Assembly: GCA_046153355.1 (NCBI GenBank)
Contig: JBJXEY010000163.1
Coordinates: forward strand, 7,994 to 71,993
Reading direction: 5' to 3'
Length of the DNA: 64,000 bases
From: 2-02-FULL-62-17 sp046153355
Lineage (GTDB): Bacteria > Pseudomonadota > Gammaproteobacteria > Burkholderiales > SG8-39
Both the position numbers and the translations under genes were made by a program. Shown here piece after piece: positions 1 through 8,231 of this stretch. Each line of letters starts with the position of its first letter. The stretch's first letter is position 1. The notes beneath the pieces are model-generated. The model ran no database searches and was not told where the DNA came from. It was given only the letters and a program-made list of their open reading frames with translations.

Positions 1-465
1 TTTTTTGGCCAAAATGCTCATGATTTTTACCGGCGGCCCATTCGAGAAAGGCGGATCGAGAAACACCAAGTCGTAAGTATTTCCGTCTCGAGATAGGAAT
101 TCTAGCGCATCGGCTTTGACCACATTGACTTGATCGGCGCCCAGTAAGCGCTTCGAATTTGCCAAGGCGTCCACAACGCGAGCATTGTTGTCCACCAGAG
201 TAACGCGTGAAGCACCTCGGGAAGCCGCCTCAAAGCCAAGCGCGCCAGCGCCGGCGAATAGATCAAGGCAACACCATCCATCCAGGTTTTGCCCCAGCCA
301 ATTGAATAGCGTTTCCCTGACGCGATCAGGTGTTGGGCGTATTTGCTGGTTCGCGGGGAAAGATATGCGTCGGCTGCGCCACGCGCCTCCAATCACGCGT
401 ACCACGCCTGTGTCGTGCCCGAGAGATCCGCCTTGCTTACCCTTTCTCAATTTTCCCTTTGCCAT
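1..465 (-). CDS. rsmD: 16S rRNA (guanine-N2)-methyltransferase RsmD, partial
   Basis: Methylates G966 of 16S rRNA in the assembled 30S particle using S-adenosylmethionine. The first 155 codons are present and the frame is open to the left edge, so the C-terminus lies outside the window. Visible motifs are PTPDRVRETLFNWL (about residues 44-57), the SAM-binding DLFAGAGALG (68-77) and the catalytic DPPF (137-140), the order expected for RsmD. The N-terminus is basic (MAKGKLRKGK). It is divergent from ftsY with about 115 bases between starts, a frequent arrangement in proteobacteria. The ATG at 465 is the first in frame before the conserved part. Confidence 0.93.
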   Translation of the reverse strand, partial: MAKGKLRKGKQGGSLGHDTGVVRVIGGAWRSRRISFPANQQIRPTPDRVRETLFNWLGQNLDGWCCLDLFAGAGALGFEAASRGASRVTLVDNNARVVDALANSKRLLGADQVNVVKADALEFLSRDGNTYDLVFLDPPFSNGPPVKIMSILAKK

Positions 466-581
466 AAAACTGTCCTCGGCACCACCCAACGCAAAGCGCC
501 ATCGGCATGCTGATAGAATTGGCGCATCTTAACCGTACGTTCACGGTTTTCACGCGGCCTTCGCGTCTCGATGCGCCCATC

Positions 582-1574
582 ATGCTAGGCATTTTTAAAA
601 AATCCACCGACGTTTCATCCACAAGTTGGTTTGACCGTCTCAAGACAGGGTTAAAGAATACCGGCTCTAGACTGGGCAATCTGCTTGTCGGCAGGAAAAT
701 CGATGAAACGCTTTTCGATGAGTTGGAATCCGCCCTGCTCGCTGGGGATACGGGTGTCGCGGCAAGCGAGGATCTTTTAAAAAAGCTTCGCCAACGGGTG
801 TTATCGAAACACCTGGAAACAGCCGAGCAACTGAAGGAGGAACTGCATCAGATTCTGGTCGAATCCTTGAAACCGTTGCAGTGTTCCGTCGAATTTGGTC
901 CCGCGCGGCCCTTCGTAATTATGTTGGCTGGCGTAAACGGCGCGGGGAAAACAACGTCAATCGGAAAAATCGCCAAAATGGCGAGCTCCAAAGGTCTTTC
1001 GGTACTGCTTGCCGCTGGAGACACGTTTCGCGCCGCCGCTCGTGAACAGCTTGTTGTTTGGGGAGAGCGCAACAACATCGCCGTCGTGTCGCAGCAAGGC
1101 GCTGACGCTGCATCGGTGATATTCGACGCAGTACAGTCGGCCAAGGCGCGCGGAATCGATGTCGTGATCGCGGATACCGCCGGTCGTCTACACACCCAAA
1201 TACATCTGATGGAGGAGCTAAAAAAGATTAAACGCGTGATCGGCAAGGCAGACTCGACTGCGCCGCACGCGATATGGCTCGTATTGGATTCGAACACTGG
1301 ACAAAACGCCTTGGCTCAATTCAAGGCTTTTGACGAAGCGCTTGGGCTCACTGGTCTTATTCTCACCAAACTGGATGGCACCGCGAAGGGCGGAGTAATC
1401 GCGGCTATCGCTCAATCGCAGGTGGGCATGGCGAGCAGGCGCGCTGGAGTCGCAACGCACCACACCCGTCCGGACGTGATTCCCGTGGTATTTATCGGTG
1501 TCGGTGAGGGCATCGACGATTTGCAACCTTTCGATGCCAGTGAATTTGTGTCCGCATTGCTCGACCGTAGCTAA
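582..1574 (+). CDS. ftsY: Signal recognition particle receptor FtsY
   Basis: SRP receptor GTPase that docks ribosome-nascent chain-SRP complexes at the membrane. About 330 residues with a short N-terminus, the helical N domain (roughly 15-95) and the NG GTPase: GVNGAGKT (117-124), DTAGR (198-202), TKLDG (262-266), and GVGEGIDDL near the end. I chose the ATG at 582 (MLGIFKKS) because family members begin close to this; an upstream in-frame start at 507 would add 25 unconserved residues and neither has a clear ribosome binding site. The acidic A domain of E. coli FtsY is missing, as in many betaproteobacteria. An extra segment of about 18 residues lies between GGVI and FIGVGE (about 278-298). 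The stop overlaps the ftsE start (TAATG). Confidence 0.95.
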   Translation: MLGIFKKSTDVSSTSWFDRLKTGLKNTGSRLGNLLVGRKIDETLFDELESALLAGDTGVAASEDLLKKLRQRVLSKHLETAEQLKEELHQILVESLKPLQCSVEFGPARPFVIMLAGVNGAGKTTSIGKIAKMASSKGLSVLLAAGDTFRAAAREQLVVWGERNNIAVVSQQGADAASVIFDAVQSAKARGIDVVIADTAGRLHTQIHLMEELKKIKRVIGKADSTAPHAIWLVLDSNTGQNALAQFKAFDEALGLTGLILTKLDGTAKGGVIAAIAQSQVGMASRRAGVATHHTRPDVIPVVFIGVGEGIDDLQPFDASEFVSALLDRS

Positions 1575-2248
1575 TGGCTATGCTGGAAGCCGCGCCAATC
1601 GTCAGTTTTTTGCAAGTTACCAAACGCTATCCTGGGGGATACGAAGCGCTTCGCGACATCAATCTGGAAATACGCGCTGGGGAATTGGTGTTTCTCACTG
1701 GCCATTCCGGGGCGGGCAAATCCACATTGCTTAAGCTCCTTGCGGGCATGGAGCGCGCCAGCGCCGGCATCGTAATGGTCGGTGGGCAAAATGTTTCCAC
1801 CATGCGGCGTGCCGCCAAGCCATTCTTGCGGCAAAACCTTGGCCTTGTATTTCAGGACCACAAACTTTTGTATGATCGAAGTGCTTTTGATAACGTCATG
1901 TTGCCGCTGCTTGTAACTGGCCTACCGCACAATGAAGCGGCGCGGCGCGCGCGCGCTGCTCTGGATAAGGTAGGATTACTAGAGCGTGACAAGGCCAATC
2001 CAATTAGCCTTTCTGGCGGCGAACAGCAACGACTTTGCATTGCCCGCGCGGTTGTCAATCGTCCCAACATCATCCTCGCTGACGAACCTACCGCAAGTCT
2101 GGATCCAGATAATGCACAGGCGGTCATGGAGATTTTTCGCTCCTTCCATCAAGTTGGCGTAACCATTCTCGTCGCCACACACGATCAAATGGCGATCGAG
2201 CATTTACGGCCACGGGTAATCGCACTTAACAAAGGGCAAGTCGCGTGA
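1574..2248 (+). CDS. ftsE: Cell division ATP-binding protein FtsE
   Basis: ATPase half of the FtsEX complex, which sits at the divisome and activates peptidoglycan hydrolysis through periplasmic partners such as EnvC. 224 residues, normal length. Walker A GHSGAGKST (43-51), Q-loop FQDHKLL (near 93-99), ABC signature LSGGE (146-150) and Walker B IILADE (166-171) are intact. The start ATG overlaps the ftsY stop by one base and the stop TGA overlaps the ftsX GTG, so the three genes are translationally coupled. An EnvC-like protein, the expected downstream partner, is encoded at 18842. Confidence 0.96.
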   Translation: MAMLEAAPIVSFLQVTKRYPGGYEALRDINLEIRAGELVFLTGHSGAGKSTLLKLLAGMERASAGIVMVGGQNVSTMRRAAKPFLRQNLGLVFQDHKLLYDRSAFDNVMLPLLVTGLPHNEAARRARAALDKVGLLERDKANPISLSGGEQQRLCIARAVVNRPNIILADEPTASLDPDNAQAVMEIFRSFHQVGVTILVATHDQMAIEHLRPRVIALNKGQVA

Positions 2249-3147
2249 AAGCGTGGTTGCGTCACCATGTTAATTGCCTGGTTGGTACCTTGGTAAAGCT
2301 TGGATCAACCCCCATTACAAGCTCCTTCAACGTAATAGTCATTGGCATCGCCCTCGCTCTCCCCTTGACGGCTTACGTATTTTTGCAAAATTTTCAAAAA
2401 TTGACCCAAGGTATTGGCCGCGACCCGCAAATAAACGTATTTTTGGATGGAGACACAAGTGAGCAGGAAAAACGCTCGATTGAGGCGCAACTTCGCGGCA
2501 TCAAGGGCGTAAAGGGGCTTCAGTTCGTATCCAAAGCAGTTGCGTTGTCCGAACTCGCGCGGACCGCGAATCTCTCGGATGTTGTTGCAGCGCTACGCGA
2601 AAATCCACTACCTGACGCGTTTGTCTTGAGTCTTGAGGGCGGCAATGAGTTGCAAATGGAGTCCTTGGTGACAAAATTGCGCGCACTGCCTAAAGTCGGC
2701 TACGTGTTATCAGACGCTGATTGGTCAAAACGACTCGACGCCTTAATTGATTTCGGGCGTTCGGCGCTTGGCGTGTTGAGTTCTATTCTGTCCTTGGCGT
2801 TGATCGCCGTGACGTTTAATACGATTCGCCTACAAATATTGACCCAAAATGACGAAATCGTCGTATCGCGGGTAGTTGGGGCGACCGATTCCTATATTCA
2901 AAGGCCATTTTTTTATTTGGGCACTTTGATGGGGTTGTTTGGCGGACTTATGGCTCTCGCGTTGGTTTTTTGCGAGTTTTGGTACTTCAACCAAGACGTT
3001 GCTCGACTTGCAGCGCTTTACGGAAGTTCGTTTGCCTTGTCCACGCCTGAAGCAGTTGATGCGCTCTCTTTTCTTTTCTTTTCTGCGTTTCTCGGTTGGT
3101 TGGGCGCATATCTATCTGTAAGTGTTCACTTACGTAATATTGATTGA
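2245..3147 (+). CDS. ftsX: Cell division membrane protein FtsX
   Basis: Membrane half of FtsEX. 300 residues: a cytoplasmic N-terminus, one membrane helix near residues 25-45, a periplasmic loop of about 120 residues, then three helices in the C-terminal half, the usual FtsX topology. It starts with GTG at 2245, overlapping the ftsE stop (GTGA). Its last codons lie next to an AT-rich stretch with a TATAAT at 3150-3155, which may help transcribe rpoH. Confidence 0.95.
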   Translation: MKAWLRHHVNCLVGTLVKLGSTPITSSFNVIVIGIALALPLTAYVFLQNFQKLTQGIGRDPQINVFLDGDTSEQEKRSIEAQLRGIKGVKGLQFVSKAVALSELARTANLSDVVAALRENPLPDAFVLSLEGGNELQMESLVTKLRALPKVGYVLSDADWSKRLDALIDFGRSALGVLSSILSLALIAVTFNTIRLQILTQNDEIVVSRVVGATDSYIQRPFFYLGTLMGLFGGLMALALVFCEFWYFNQDVARLAALYGSSFALSTPEAVDALSFLFFSAFLGWLGAYLSVSVHLRNID

Positions 3148-3200
3148 TTTATAATGGTTTTTGCTAGTTTTTTATCAACCAAGAGTGGCATGTTTGGTTG

Positions 3201-3228
3201 GGAACTATTTGCCTTGTTAGCACTCTAA
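3201..3228 (+). promoter_or_regulatory. Sigma-E-like promoter of rpoH
   Basis: GAACTA at 3202-3207, preceded by G, then exactly 16 bases, then TCTAA at 3224-3228. The RpoE consensus in E. coli is GAACTT-N16-TCTGA, so the match is 5 of 6 and 4 of 5 with ideal spacing. The E. coli rpoH gene also has a sigma-E promoter (P3). The transcription start would fall near 3234, inside the CIRCE element. The assignment is a motif match only. Confidence 0.6.
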
Positions 3229-3243
3229 CGTCATGAGTGCTAA
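3217..3243 (+). promoter_or_regulatory. CIRCE operator (HrcA binding site) upstream of rpoH
   Basis: Perfect inverted repeat TTAGCACTC-N9-GAGTGCTAA, identical to the CIRCE consensus including the 9-base spacer. CIRCE is bound by the heat-shock repressor HrcA. Here it covers the -10 box and predicted start site of the rpoH promoter, the right place to block initiation. hrcA itself is not in the window. Confidence 0.93.
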
Positions 3244-3378
3244 TATTTGTGGGGTGCCCTAATACTGCGAATTGATCATCGCGACAAAGGGTGAGACCTG
3301 CTTTTTGCGCCGGTTCCAAGCTGAGCTACCGGGGCTGGCGCGAAATGAAGGTGCCCTTGGATTCATACGGAGGAAATG

Positions 3379-4236
3379 ATGAGTAACGCTTTGGTACTGC
3401 CTCTACCTACTGCTGTAGGCAGCCTTGAGAGTTATATCCAGTCTGTCAATCGGTTTCCCATGCTGAGCGCTGAGGAAGAACTACGTCTGGCGAAAAAGCT
3501 GCATGATGAAGGCGACGTCGAAGCGGCACGCCAATTGGTTGTTTCTCATCTACGTCTAGTAGTCGCCATCGCCCGTGGATATCTCGGCTATGGACTACCA
3601 CATAATGACCTCATTCAAGAAGGCAATATCGGTCTGATGAAGGCGGTAAAACGCTTCGATCCCGAGCGAGGGGTGCGCCTGGTTTCGTTCGCGATTCACT
3701 GGATTAAGGCCGAAATTCACGAATTCGTGCTACGCAATTGGCGGCTGGTGAGAATTGCCACCACCAAGGCACAGCGAAAATTGTTTTTCAACCTGCGCAG
3801 CATGAAAACCGGCTGGGATTCGTTAAGCCAGGGTGAAATTAAGCGGATTGCCGAGACACTAAAGGTCAAACCCAGTGAGGTGTCGGAAATGGAAATGCGA
3901 CTCTCGGGACAGGATCTGGCGCTTGAATCGGATCAGGATGAAGACCGCTACGCGCCGATTGCTTATCTTGTCGATGGCGCGCTTGAGCCCTCCAATGCGG
4001 TGGAATTTGGCCAGGACGAACGCGGGCAAGCAGCCCACCTGCACACCGCTTTATCCGCTTTGGATGATCGCAGCCGAAGGATCATCGAGGCACGATGGTT
4101 AAAGGAAAAAGACCCGTCAACATTGCACCAGCTTGCGGCCGAATTTAAGGTCTCGGCGGAGCGGATTCGCCAAATCGAGACCAAAGCGATGGCGAAAATG
4201 AAACTTCTTCTCGCGCCGACTCACCACGCGATTTAA
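3379..4236 (+). CDS. rpoH: Heat-shock sigma factor RpoH (sigma-32)
   Basis: Sigma-70-family factor directing RNA polymerase to heat-shock promoters. 285 residues, normal for RpoH. Region 2 contains DLIQEGNIGLMKAVKRFDP, and the RpoH-box QRKLFFNLR (132-140), diagnostic against RpoD and RpoS, is perfect; region 4 ends with a helix-turn-helix (SAERIRQIETKAMAKMK). Two ATGs are available, 3376 and 3379; GGAGG at 3369-3373 is only 2 bases from the first but 5 from the second, so 3379 (MSNALVLP) is preferred. Transcription is probably controlled by the sigma-E-like promoter and CIRCE in front. A matching sigma-32 promoter is seen before hsp20 at 24.5 kb. Confidence 0.96.
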   Translation: MSNALVLPLPTAVGSLESYIQSVNRFPMLSAEEELRLAKKLHDEGDVEAARQLVVSHLRLVVAIARGYLGYGLPHNDLIQEGNIGLMKAVKRFDPERGVRLVSFAIHWIKAEIHEFVLRNWRLVRIATTKAQRKLFFNLRSMKTGWDSLSQGEIKRIAETLKVKPSEVSEMEMRLSGQDLALESDQDEDRYAPIAYLVDGALEPSNAVEFGQDERGQAAHLHTALSALDDRSRRIIEARWLKEKDPSTLHQLAAEFKVSAERIRQIETKAMAKMKLLLAPTHHAI

Positions 4237-4250
4237 TGTCGTTTGTCGGC

Positions 4251-5132
4251 CTACAAATAATGGTCAAGCAATAGCACTGCGAACAATAGCGACAAATAGG
4301 TAATTGAATAGCGAAAGGTTTGTCGCGCCAATTGGTCGCTGTAGCTTTGGTACAGCCGGATTGCGTAGTACAGAAATGGGGCGCCCAAAATCACGGCGCC
4401 TGACAAATAAATTACGCCGCTCATGCCATGGATGTAGGGGAGCAAGGACGCGGCAAGCAAAATCACCGTATAGAGCAATACGTTTAATCGCGTGAATTCA
4501 TTGCCATGCGTCACCGGCAACATTGGCAGACCGGCTTTGGCGTATTCCTCGGTGCGATACAGGGCCAAGGACCAGAAATGTGGTGGCGTCCAGGCGAAAA
4601 TTATTAGAACCAACAATAGCGGTTGCGGCGCTAGTTCTCCGGTGACGGCCGTCCAGCCGAGTAGCGGCGGCATCGCTCCAGATAGCCCGCCAATAACGAT
4701 GTTCTGCGGCGTAAGGGGTTTCAACACCAAGGTATAAACGATTGCGTACCCGATGAAGGTTCCGATGGTCAGCCACATGGTGAGCGGATTGACAAGGTTG
4801 TACAAAATCCAAACCCCAAGACCGCCAATCACGGTTGCGAATACCAAAGTTTGCGACGAGTTCACCTCTCCAGAGGGCAGGGGTCTATTTCGTGTCCTCG
4901 CCATTTTTTGATCGATGCCTTGCTCCACAAGGCAATTGATAGCCGCAGCGGCGCCTGCGACCAACCAAATTCCCGCAGTCGCCGACAATATCAAGCTCAG
5001 AGGCGCCACCTCCGGCGTGGCAAGCAGCATGCCGATTACTGCGCAGAATACGATCAACGCCACCACTCGCGGTTTGGTCAGCGCGAAGAATTGGCGGAAA
5101 GCGTGAATACTTGGCGAAATGGCTAGCTGCAT
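4251..5132 (-). CDS. ctaB: Protoheme IX farnesyltransferase (heme O synthase)
   Basis: UbiA-family prenyltransferase that converts heme B to heme O on the way to heme A for the aa3 oxidase. 293 residues with eight or nine predicted membrane helices. The polyprenyl diphosphate/Mg site N-x3-E-x3-D-x4-R is visible as NCLVEQGIDQKMARTRNRP (about 66-84). Convergent with rpoH, ends 14 bases apart. The neighbouring heme A synthase gene (ctaA) usual at this locus is absent. Confidence 0.95.
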   Translation of the reverse strand: MQLAISPSIHAFRQFFALTKPRVVALIVFCAVIGMLLATPEVAPLSLILSATAGIWLVAGAAAAINCLVEQGIDQKMARTRNRPLPSGEVNSSQTLVFATVIGGLGVWILYNLVNPLTMWLTIGTFIGYAIVYTLVLKPLTPQNIVIGGLSGAMPPLLGWTAVTGELAPQPLLLVLIIFAWTPPHFWSLALYRTEEYAKAGLPMLPVTHGNEFTRLNVLLYTVILLAASLLPYIHGMSGVIYLSGAVILGAPFLYYAIRLYQSYSDQLARQTFRYSITYLSLLFAVLLLDHYL

Positions 5133-5388
5133 GCTGTGTACCCAGGATCGGGTTTAAATCGCGGTTATTTTCTCGCGATGTTTCGGGGGCGGGATCAACC
5201 CGCCGCGACACCCTTAATATTTGGGCTAATCGTAGAGAATTTTAACATGGGCACGCGGCAGTTTTGACTGTCGGTGCTTCAGAGCTTCTGATTGCCGTCC
5301 CCTGCTTGAGATTGCTGCCTTGGTTGTCGATTCTATTGTGACGTCGCGGAACACTCAATTTGCCGGGTGCCATGCGGGTGCTAACTTA
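5133..5388. other. Intergenic gap where ctaA would be expected
   Basis: 256 bases between the SCO-like gene and ctaB. No open frame with recognisable protein sequence was found on either strand, and there is no long remnant of ctaA. The gap is too short for a heme A synthase gene of about 1 kb. It probably holds the ctaB promoter. Confidence 0.5.
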
Positions 5389-5982
5389 TTAACCTATTTG
5401 CGAAACCTTTAGAAGCCTTATCAAGTCGTTTTTAATGCGGCTGGGGTCGGCATCACGCGAATAGCGCATCATCACGTTGCCTAACGGATCTATTAACCAA
5501 ATGTGCTGATGCGGCCCATTTGTTGCAGGGAGAAGGCGAATGAATTCGTTGCCTGCCCGCCAAATATGCGTGCCCGCATATTCTTTCTGCAACGTCGCAT
5601 CGATGGGAGTCTGATCGGCGACCAGCCATAAGCGCTCGATGCGCTCCATATTCTTGCCTTGCGTCAAACGCAACTGACGAATTTTCCATAACTTGTCGTT
5701 GCATGCCGCGTCGCATACGCCGGAATCGACATGAACCATGATCCATTTGCCTCGCAGGGCCGATATTTGCATCGTCTTTCCGTCAAGCGATTGCAAATCG
5801 TTATTCGGCAGGGGCACCGGTTCAACCAACTCACCGAAGTTCATGCGGGAATCCGGTGGGAAATAGCGATGGAGCACAGTCGCAGCGATGAACGGCGCCA
5901 GACAAACTGCCAGCACCAGCCATAGCATAAAGTTGCTTCGTTGGCGCTCTCCGGCGTTTGGAATTTGGCTACTTTGCGTCAT
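5389..5982 (-). CDS. SCO-like membrane-anchored thioredoxin-fold protein
   Basis: 197 residues: one membrane helix (about 19-38) and a periplasmic domain of the SCO1/SenC thioredoxin fold. It keeps a CxxxC pair (CDAAC, C90 and C94) and a histidine-containing loop (GPHQH, about 156-160) before the LIDPLGNVM strand, the pattern of copper ligands in SCO proteins. Likely role: copper delivery or thiol reduction for CoxB maturation. It overlaps the end of the SURF1 gene by 14 bases, so the two are coupled. It is more divergent than a typical SCO1, so the name is kept generic. Confidence 0.8.
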   Translation of the reverse strand: MTQSSQIPNAGERQRSNFMLWLVLAVCLAPFIAATVLHRYFPPDSRMNFGELVEPVPLPNNDLQSLDGKTMQISALRGKWIMVHVDSGVCDAACNDKLWKIRQLRLTQGKNMERIERLWLVADQTPIDATLQKEYAGTHIWRAGNEFIRLLPATNGPHQHIWLIDPLGNVMMRYSRDADPSRIKNDLIRLLKVSQIG

Positions 5983-6694
5983 GGGTTTTCCTCAGGTTCA
6001 ATGAAACCCAAAGTAATACGCCCATCACGGCCATCGCATACCACTGCAATGAGTAGGCGCGATGCGTGTCGGCGCCCGCATCGGGACGAGGCCAATCGCG
6101 AACTAAACCATCGCCACTAACGTTGGTTTGGAAGAGGACAATCGGCTGCAAAGGCATTCCCCATTCGGCGCGCAAGCGATCCAAAGATACGTTTTGTTTT
6201 ACTGGCCCGGGCGTATTGTCATGGGAGAGTTCATAGACGCCATACAGCGGTTTCCCGGCAATACCTCTAATGACCTGCCTGCCAGGACTCGCAGCTATGC
6301 TTGGCAATATTTCTCGCCTCGGGTTGGCGGGAGTCCAACCCCTGTTGATCGCGACAAGAACATTGCCTCCCTCCAGCCGCAGCGGTGTAATGACGTGATA
6401 TCCCGCGCGCTTTTTATAGACGCGGTTATCGATGAAAATTGTTTTGTCCTCTAAAAACTCGCCCCGCGCCTCGATGATACGTTGCGCGAATTCATCCGCA
6501 GCCACCAGCTTCGCTGGCAGGATCAGGACCGGCGCCGTTGCTAGGGCGTCCACCCTGTCTTGAATCGATTGTTTTTGCTCGGCGCGCCGCGTCTGCCACT
6601 GTCCAAGCGCCAACGTAATCGCGACGAAGATTATTGCGATTATTGTCGGCCACCGTGTGGGATCGAAATGCCATGCACCGAATCTGATTGTCAT
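5969..6694 (-). CDS. SURF1 family cytochrome oxidase assembly protein
   Basis: SURF1/Shy1 protein involved in placing heme A into CoxA. 241 residues with the family signature: N-terminal helix followed by LGQWQTRRAEQK, the central NRGW, and the C-terminal helix preceded by HRAYSLQWYAMA. It lies between the DUF2909 gene (divergent) and the SCO-like gene (same strand, overlapping). Confidence 0.93.
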   Translation of the reverse strand: MTIRFGAWHFDPTRWPTIIAIIFVAITLALGQWQTRRAEQKQSIQDRVDALATAPVLILPAKLVAADEFAQRIIEARGEFLEDKTIFIDNRVYKKRAGYHVITPLRLEGGNVLVAINRGWTPANPRREILPSIAASPGRQVIRGIAGKPLYGVYELSHDNTPGPVKQNVSLDRLRAEWGMPLQPIVLFQTNVSGDGLVRDWPRPDAGADTHRAYSLQWYAMAVMGVLLWVSLNLRKTHDAK

Positions 6695-6759
6695 CGCTTA
6701 ACGATCAAGGACTGCTATACACTTCTAGTCGCCCAGCCAAAATAGAATTTCGCGACACC

Positions 6760-6957
6760 ATGCGCATTGTGATCATTCTTTTTGTCGTCGCCATCATCCT
6801 TAGCATGGGTTCGGCCTTGTTCTATATGGTGACGGACCGAAGCGGTGGCAACCGAATGTTGCGTGCCTTGGCGCTAAGAGTGGGACTTTCGGTCACGCTA
6901 TTTCTCGTGCTCATCGCGGGTTTCTATTTTGGATGGATTCCTGGCAGGATTCAGTAG
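6760..6957 (+). CDS. Twin-transmembrane protein (DUF2909)
   Basis: 65-residue protein with two membrane helices (about 1-24 and 38-60) separated by a basic loop, typical of DUF2909 small proteins found next to surf1 in betaproteobacteria. Start at ATG 6760 (MRIVIILF), because the upstream extension is hydrophilic and unlike the family. Divergent from SURF1. Function unknown; location suggests a link to the oxidase or its assembly. Confidence 0.8.
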   Translation: MRIVIILFVVAIILSMGSALFYMVTDRSGGNRMLRALALRVGLSVTLFLVLIAGFYFGWIPGRIQ

Positions 6958-7025
6958 ACCCAAAGAGGCTTGGATCTGCGAGGATGTTGTGGGCCTGCGC
7001 AACTTCATGGCTTACCGCAGAAACG

Positions 7026-7051
7026 AAAAACGCCGTAGACGCGGCGTTTTT
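7026..7051. terminator. Bidirectional rho-independent terminator
   Basis: CGCCG (7031-7035), a 6-base loop, CGGCG (7042-7046), flanked by five A on the left and five T on the right, so it reads as a terminator on both strands. It lies between the DUF2909 gene (plus) and coxC (minus), which converge here. Confidence 0.85.
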
Positions 7052-7097
7052 CGAATTCGATTGCCCTTCATCGTCTAGGGCTTACCTGCGATATTGG

Positions 7098-7952
7098 CTA
7101 TAGCCAATATACCAGCACGAACAGCAGCAACCAAACGACGTCGACAAAGTGCCAATACCACGCCACGCCCTCGAAGGCGAAGTGGTGATCTGGCTTGAAA
7201 TGCCCCTTGAGGCATCTGAACCAAATACAGATCAGCATGATGGTTCCCACGGTGACGTGAAAACCATGGAAGCCCGTCAACATGTAGAACGTCGTGCCGT
7301 AAATCCCAGTGGTGAGTTTGAGATTCAGTTCGGAGTACGCGTGGCTATATTCGTAGGCCTGAAACCCGAGGAACACAACGCCCAAACAGATGGTGGCGAA
7401 CATCCAGAAATTCAACAGGCCACGCTTGTTTTCCTTGAGCGCCCAGTGGGCAATAGTCAACGTTACGCCCGATGTAAGCAGCAAGGCGGTATTCAGAGCG
7501 GGAATTCCCCAGGCGCCCATCGGCGTGAAGGGATCGGTGATATAGGGACCTGAAGATGGCCAAGTCGGGGTGAATTCAGGCCATAGCAATTTGTTGTCGA
7601 TGCTCGACAAATCCGGTACCGATAGAACACGCGCATAAAACAATACACCGAAAAATCCCGCGAAAAACATGACTTCGGAGAAGATAAACCAACTCATCGA
7701 CCACCGATAGGAAATGTCGACACGATCAGTATACAGGCCACTTTCAGACTCATCGATAACCTTGCCAAACCATATCGCCATCATGTAGACCATAATTATC
7801 GCGCCCACCAGCACCGACCAAGGCCCGAACGCCGCACCGTTGAACCACATGGCCGCGCCAACGGTCATGAAAAGCAAGGCTGTGGATCCGACAACCGGAT
7901 AAGCGGCCGGTTGCGGCAAATAATAATTATGCGTTGGCGTGGCGTGACTCAT
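7098..7952 (-). CDS. coxC: Cytochrome c oxidase subunit III
   Basis: Integral membrane subunit of the aa3 oxidase, seven predicted helices, about 284 residues, normal length. Typical segments are WSMSWFIFSEVMFFAGFFG and the C-terminal GVAWYWHFVDVVWLLLFV. An AGGAG at 7960-7964 is 7 bases from the ATG at 7952 (MSHATPTH) but only 1 base from the ATG at 7958, so 7952 is chosen. Last gene of the coxB-coxA-ctaG-coxC run. Confidence 0.96.
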   Translation of the reverse strand: MSHATPTHNYYLPQPAAYPVVGSTALLFMTVGAAMWFNGAAFGPWSVLVGAIIMVYMMAIWFGKVIDESESGLYTDRVDISYRWSMSWFIFSEVMFFAGFFGVLFYARVLSVPDLSSIDNKLLWPEFTPTWPSSGPYITDPFTPMGAWGIPALNTALLLTSGVTLTIAHWALKENKRGLLNFWMFATICLGVVFLGFQAYEYSHAYSELNLKLTTGIYGTTFYMLTGFHGFHVTVGTIMLICIWFRCLKGHFKPDHHFAFEGVAWYWHFVDVVWLLLFVLVYWL

Positions 7953-7985
7953 GGTCATTCTCCTCTTGCTGCTTCCTAAACTTCG

Positions 7986-8231
7986 TTAACTCATGGCCCT
8001 GCCGACGATGAATTTCGCCAACAGCACCAAGCCAACTACAAATACGGCGGCGCCAATCAATCCAGCGACAATAATTTGCACTGGCGATAAGCTAACCGTC
8101 TCCTCATCATGCCGGGCGCGTTTTCGAATGCCCAAAAACGCCGACAAGATCGTCCATACAATATTTCCAACGCTCGCTTTGGGAACCTTGGCATTCAAGT
8201 TTTCCTCGGCTACTCGCTTCTCTACGGGCAT
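7986..8231 (-). CDS. DUF2970 small membrane protein
   Basis: 81 residues with a hydrophilic N-terminal half and one C-terminal membrane helix (about 52-74). It matches DUF2970 proteins by position between ctaG and coxC and by the SVGNIVWTILSAFLGIRK core. Its start overlaps the ctaG end by one base, indicating coupled expression. Function unknown; inferred to be an oxidase accessory protein. Confidence 0.8.
   Translation of the reverse strand: MPVEKRVAEENLNAKVPKASVGNIVWTILSAFLGIRKRARHDEETVSLSPVQIIVAGLIGAAVFVVGLVLLAKFIVGRAMS

Larger units (their letters stand above)
3148..3378 (+). other. ftsX-rpoH intergenic region (rpoH leader)
   Basis: About 230 bases without a gene. They hold the sigma-E-like promoter and CIRCE operator listed separately, then about 130 bases of untranslated leader. 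The leader contains a hairpin with 7-bp arms (GCGCCGG at 3307-3313, CTGGCGC at 3335-3341, one G-U pair). A strong ribosome binding site GGAGG sits at 3369-3373. I could not find a convincing pairing that would mask it. Confidence 0.6.

Noticed and set aside
102..392. 96-codon minus-strand frame
   Set aside because: It is a shifted reading of rsmD; the real frame shows the DPPF and SAM motifs.
3244..3378. RNA thermometer in the rpoH leader
   Set aside because: A hairpin exists at 3307-3341, but nothing found pairs with the GGAGG ribosome binding site.
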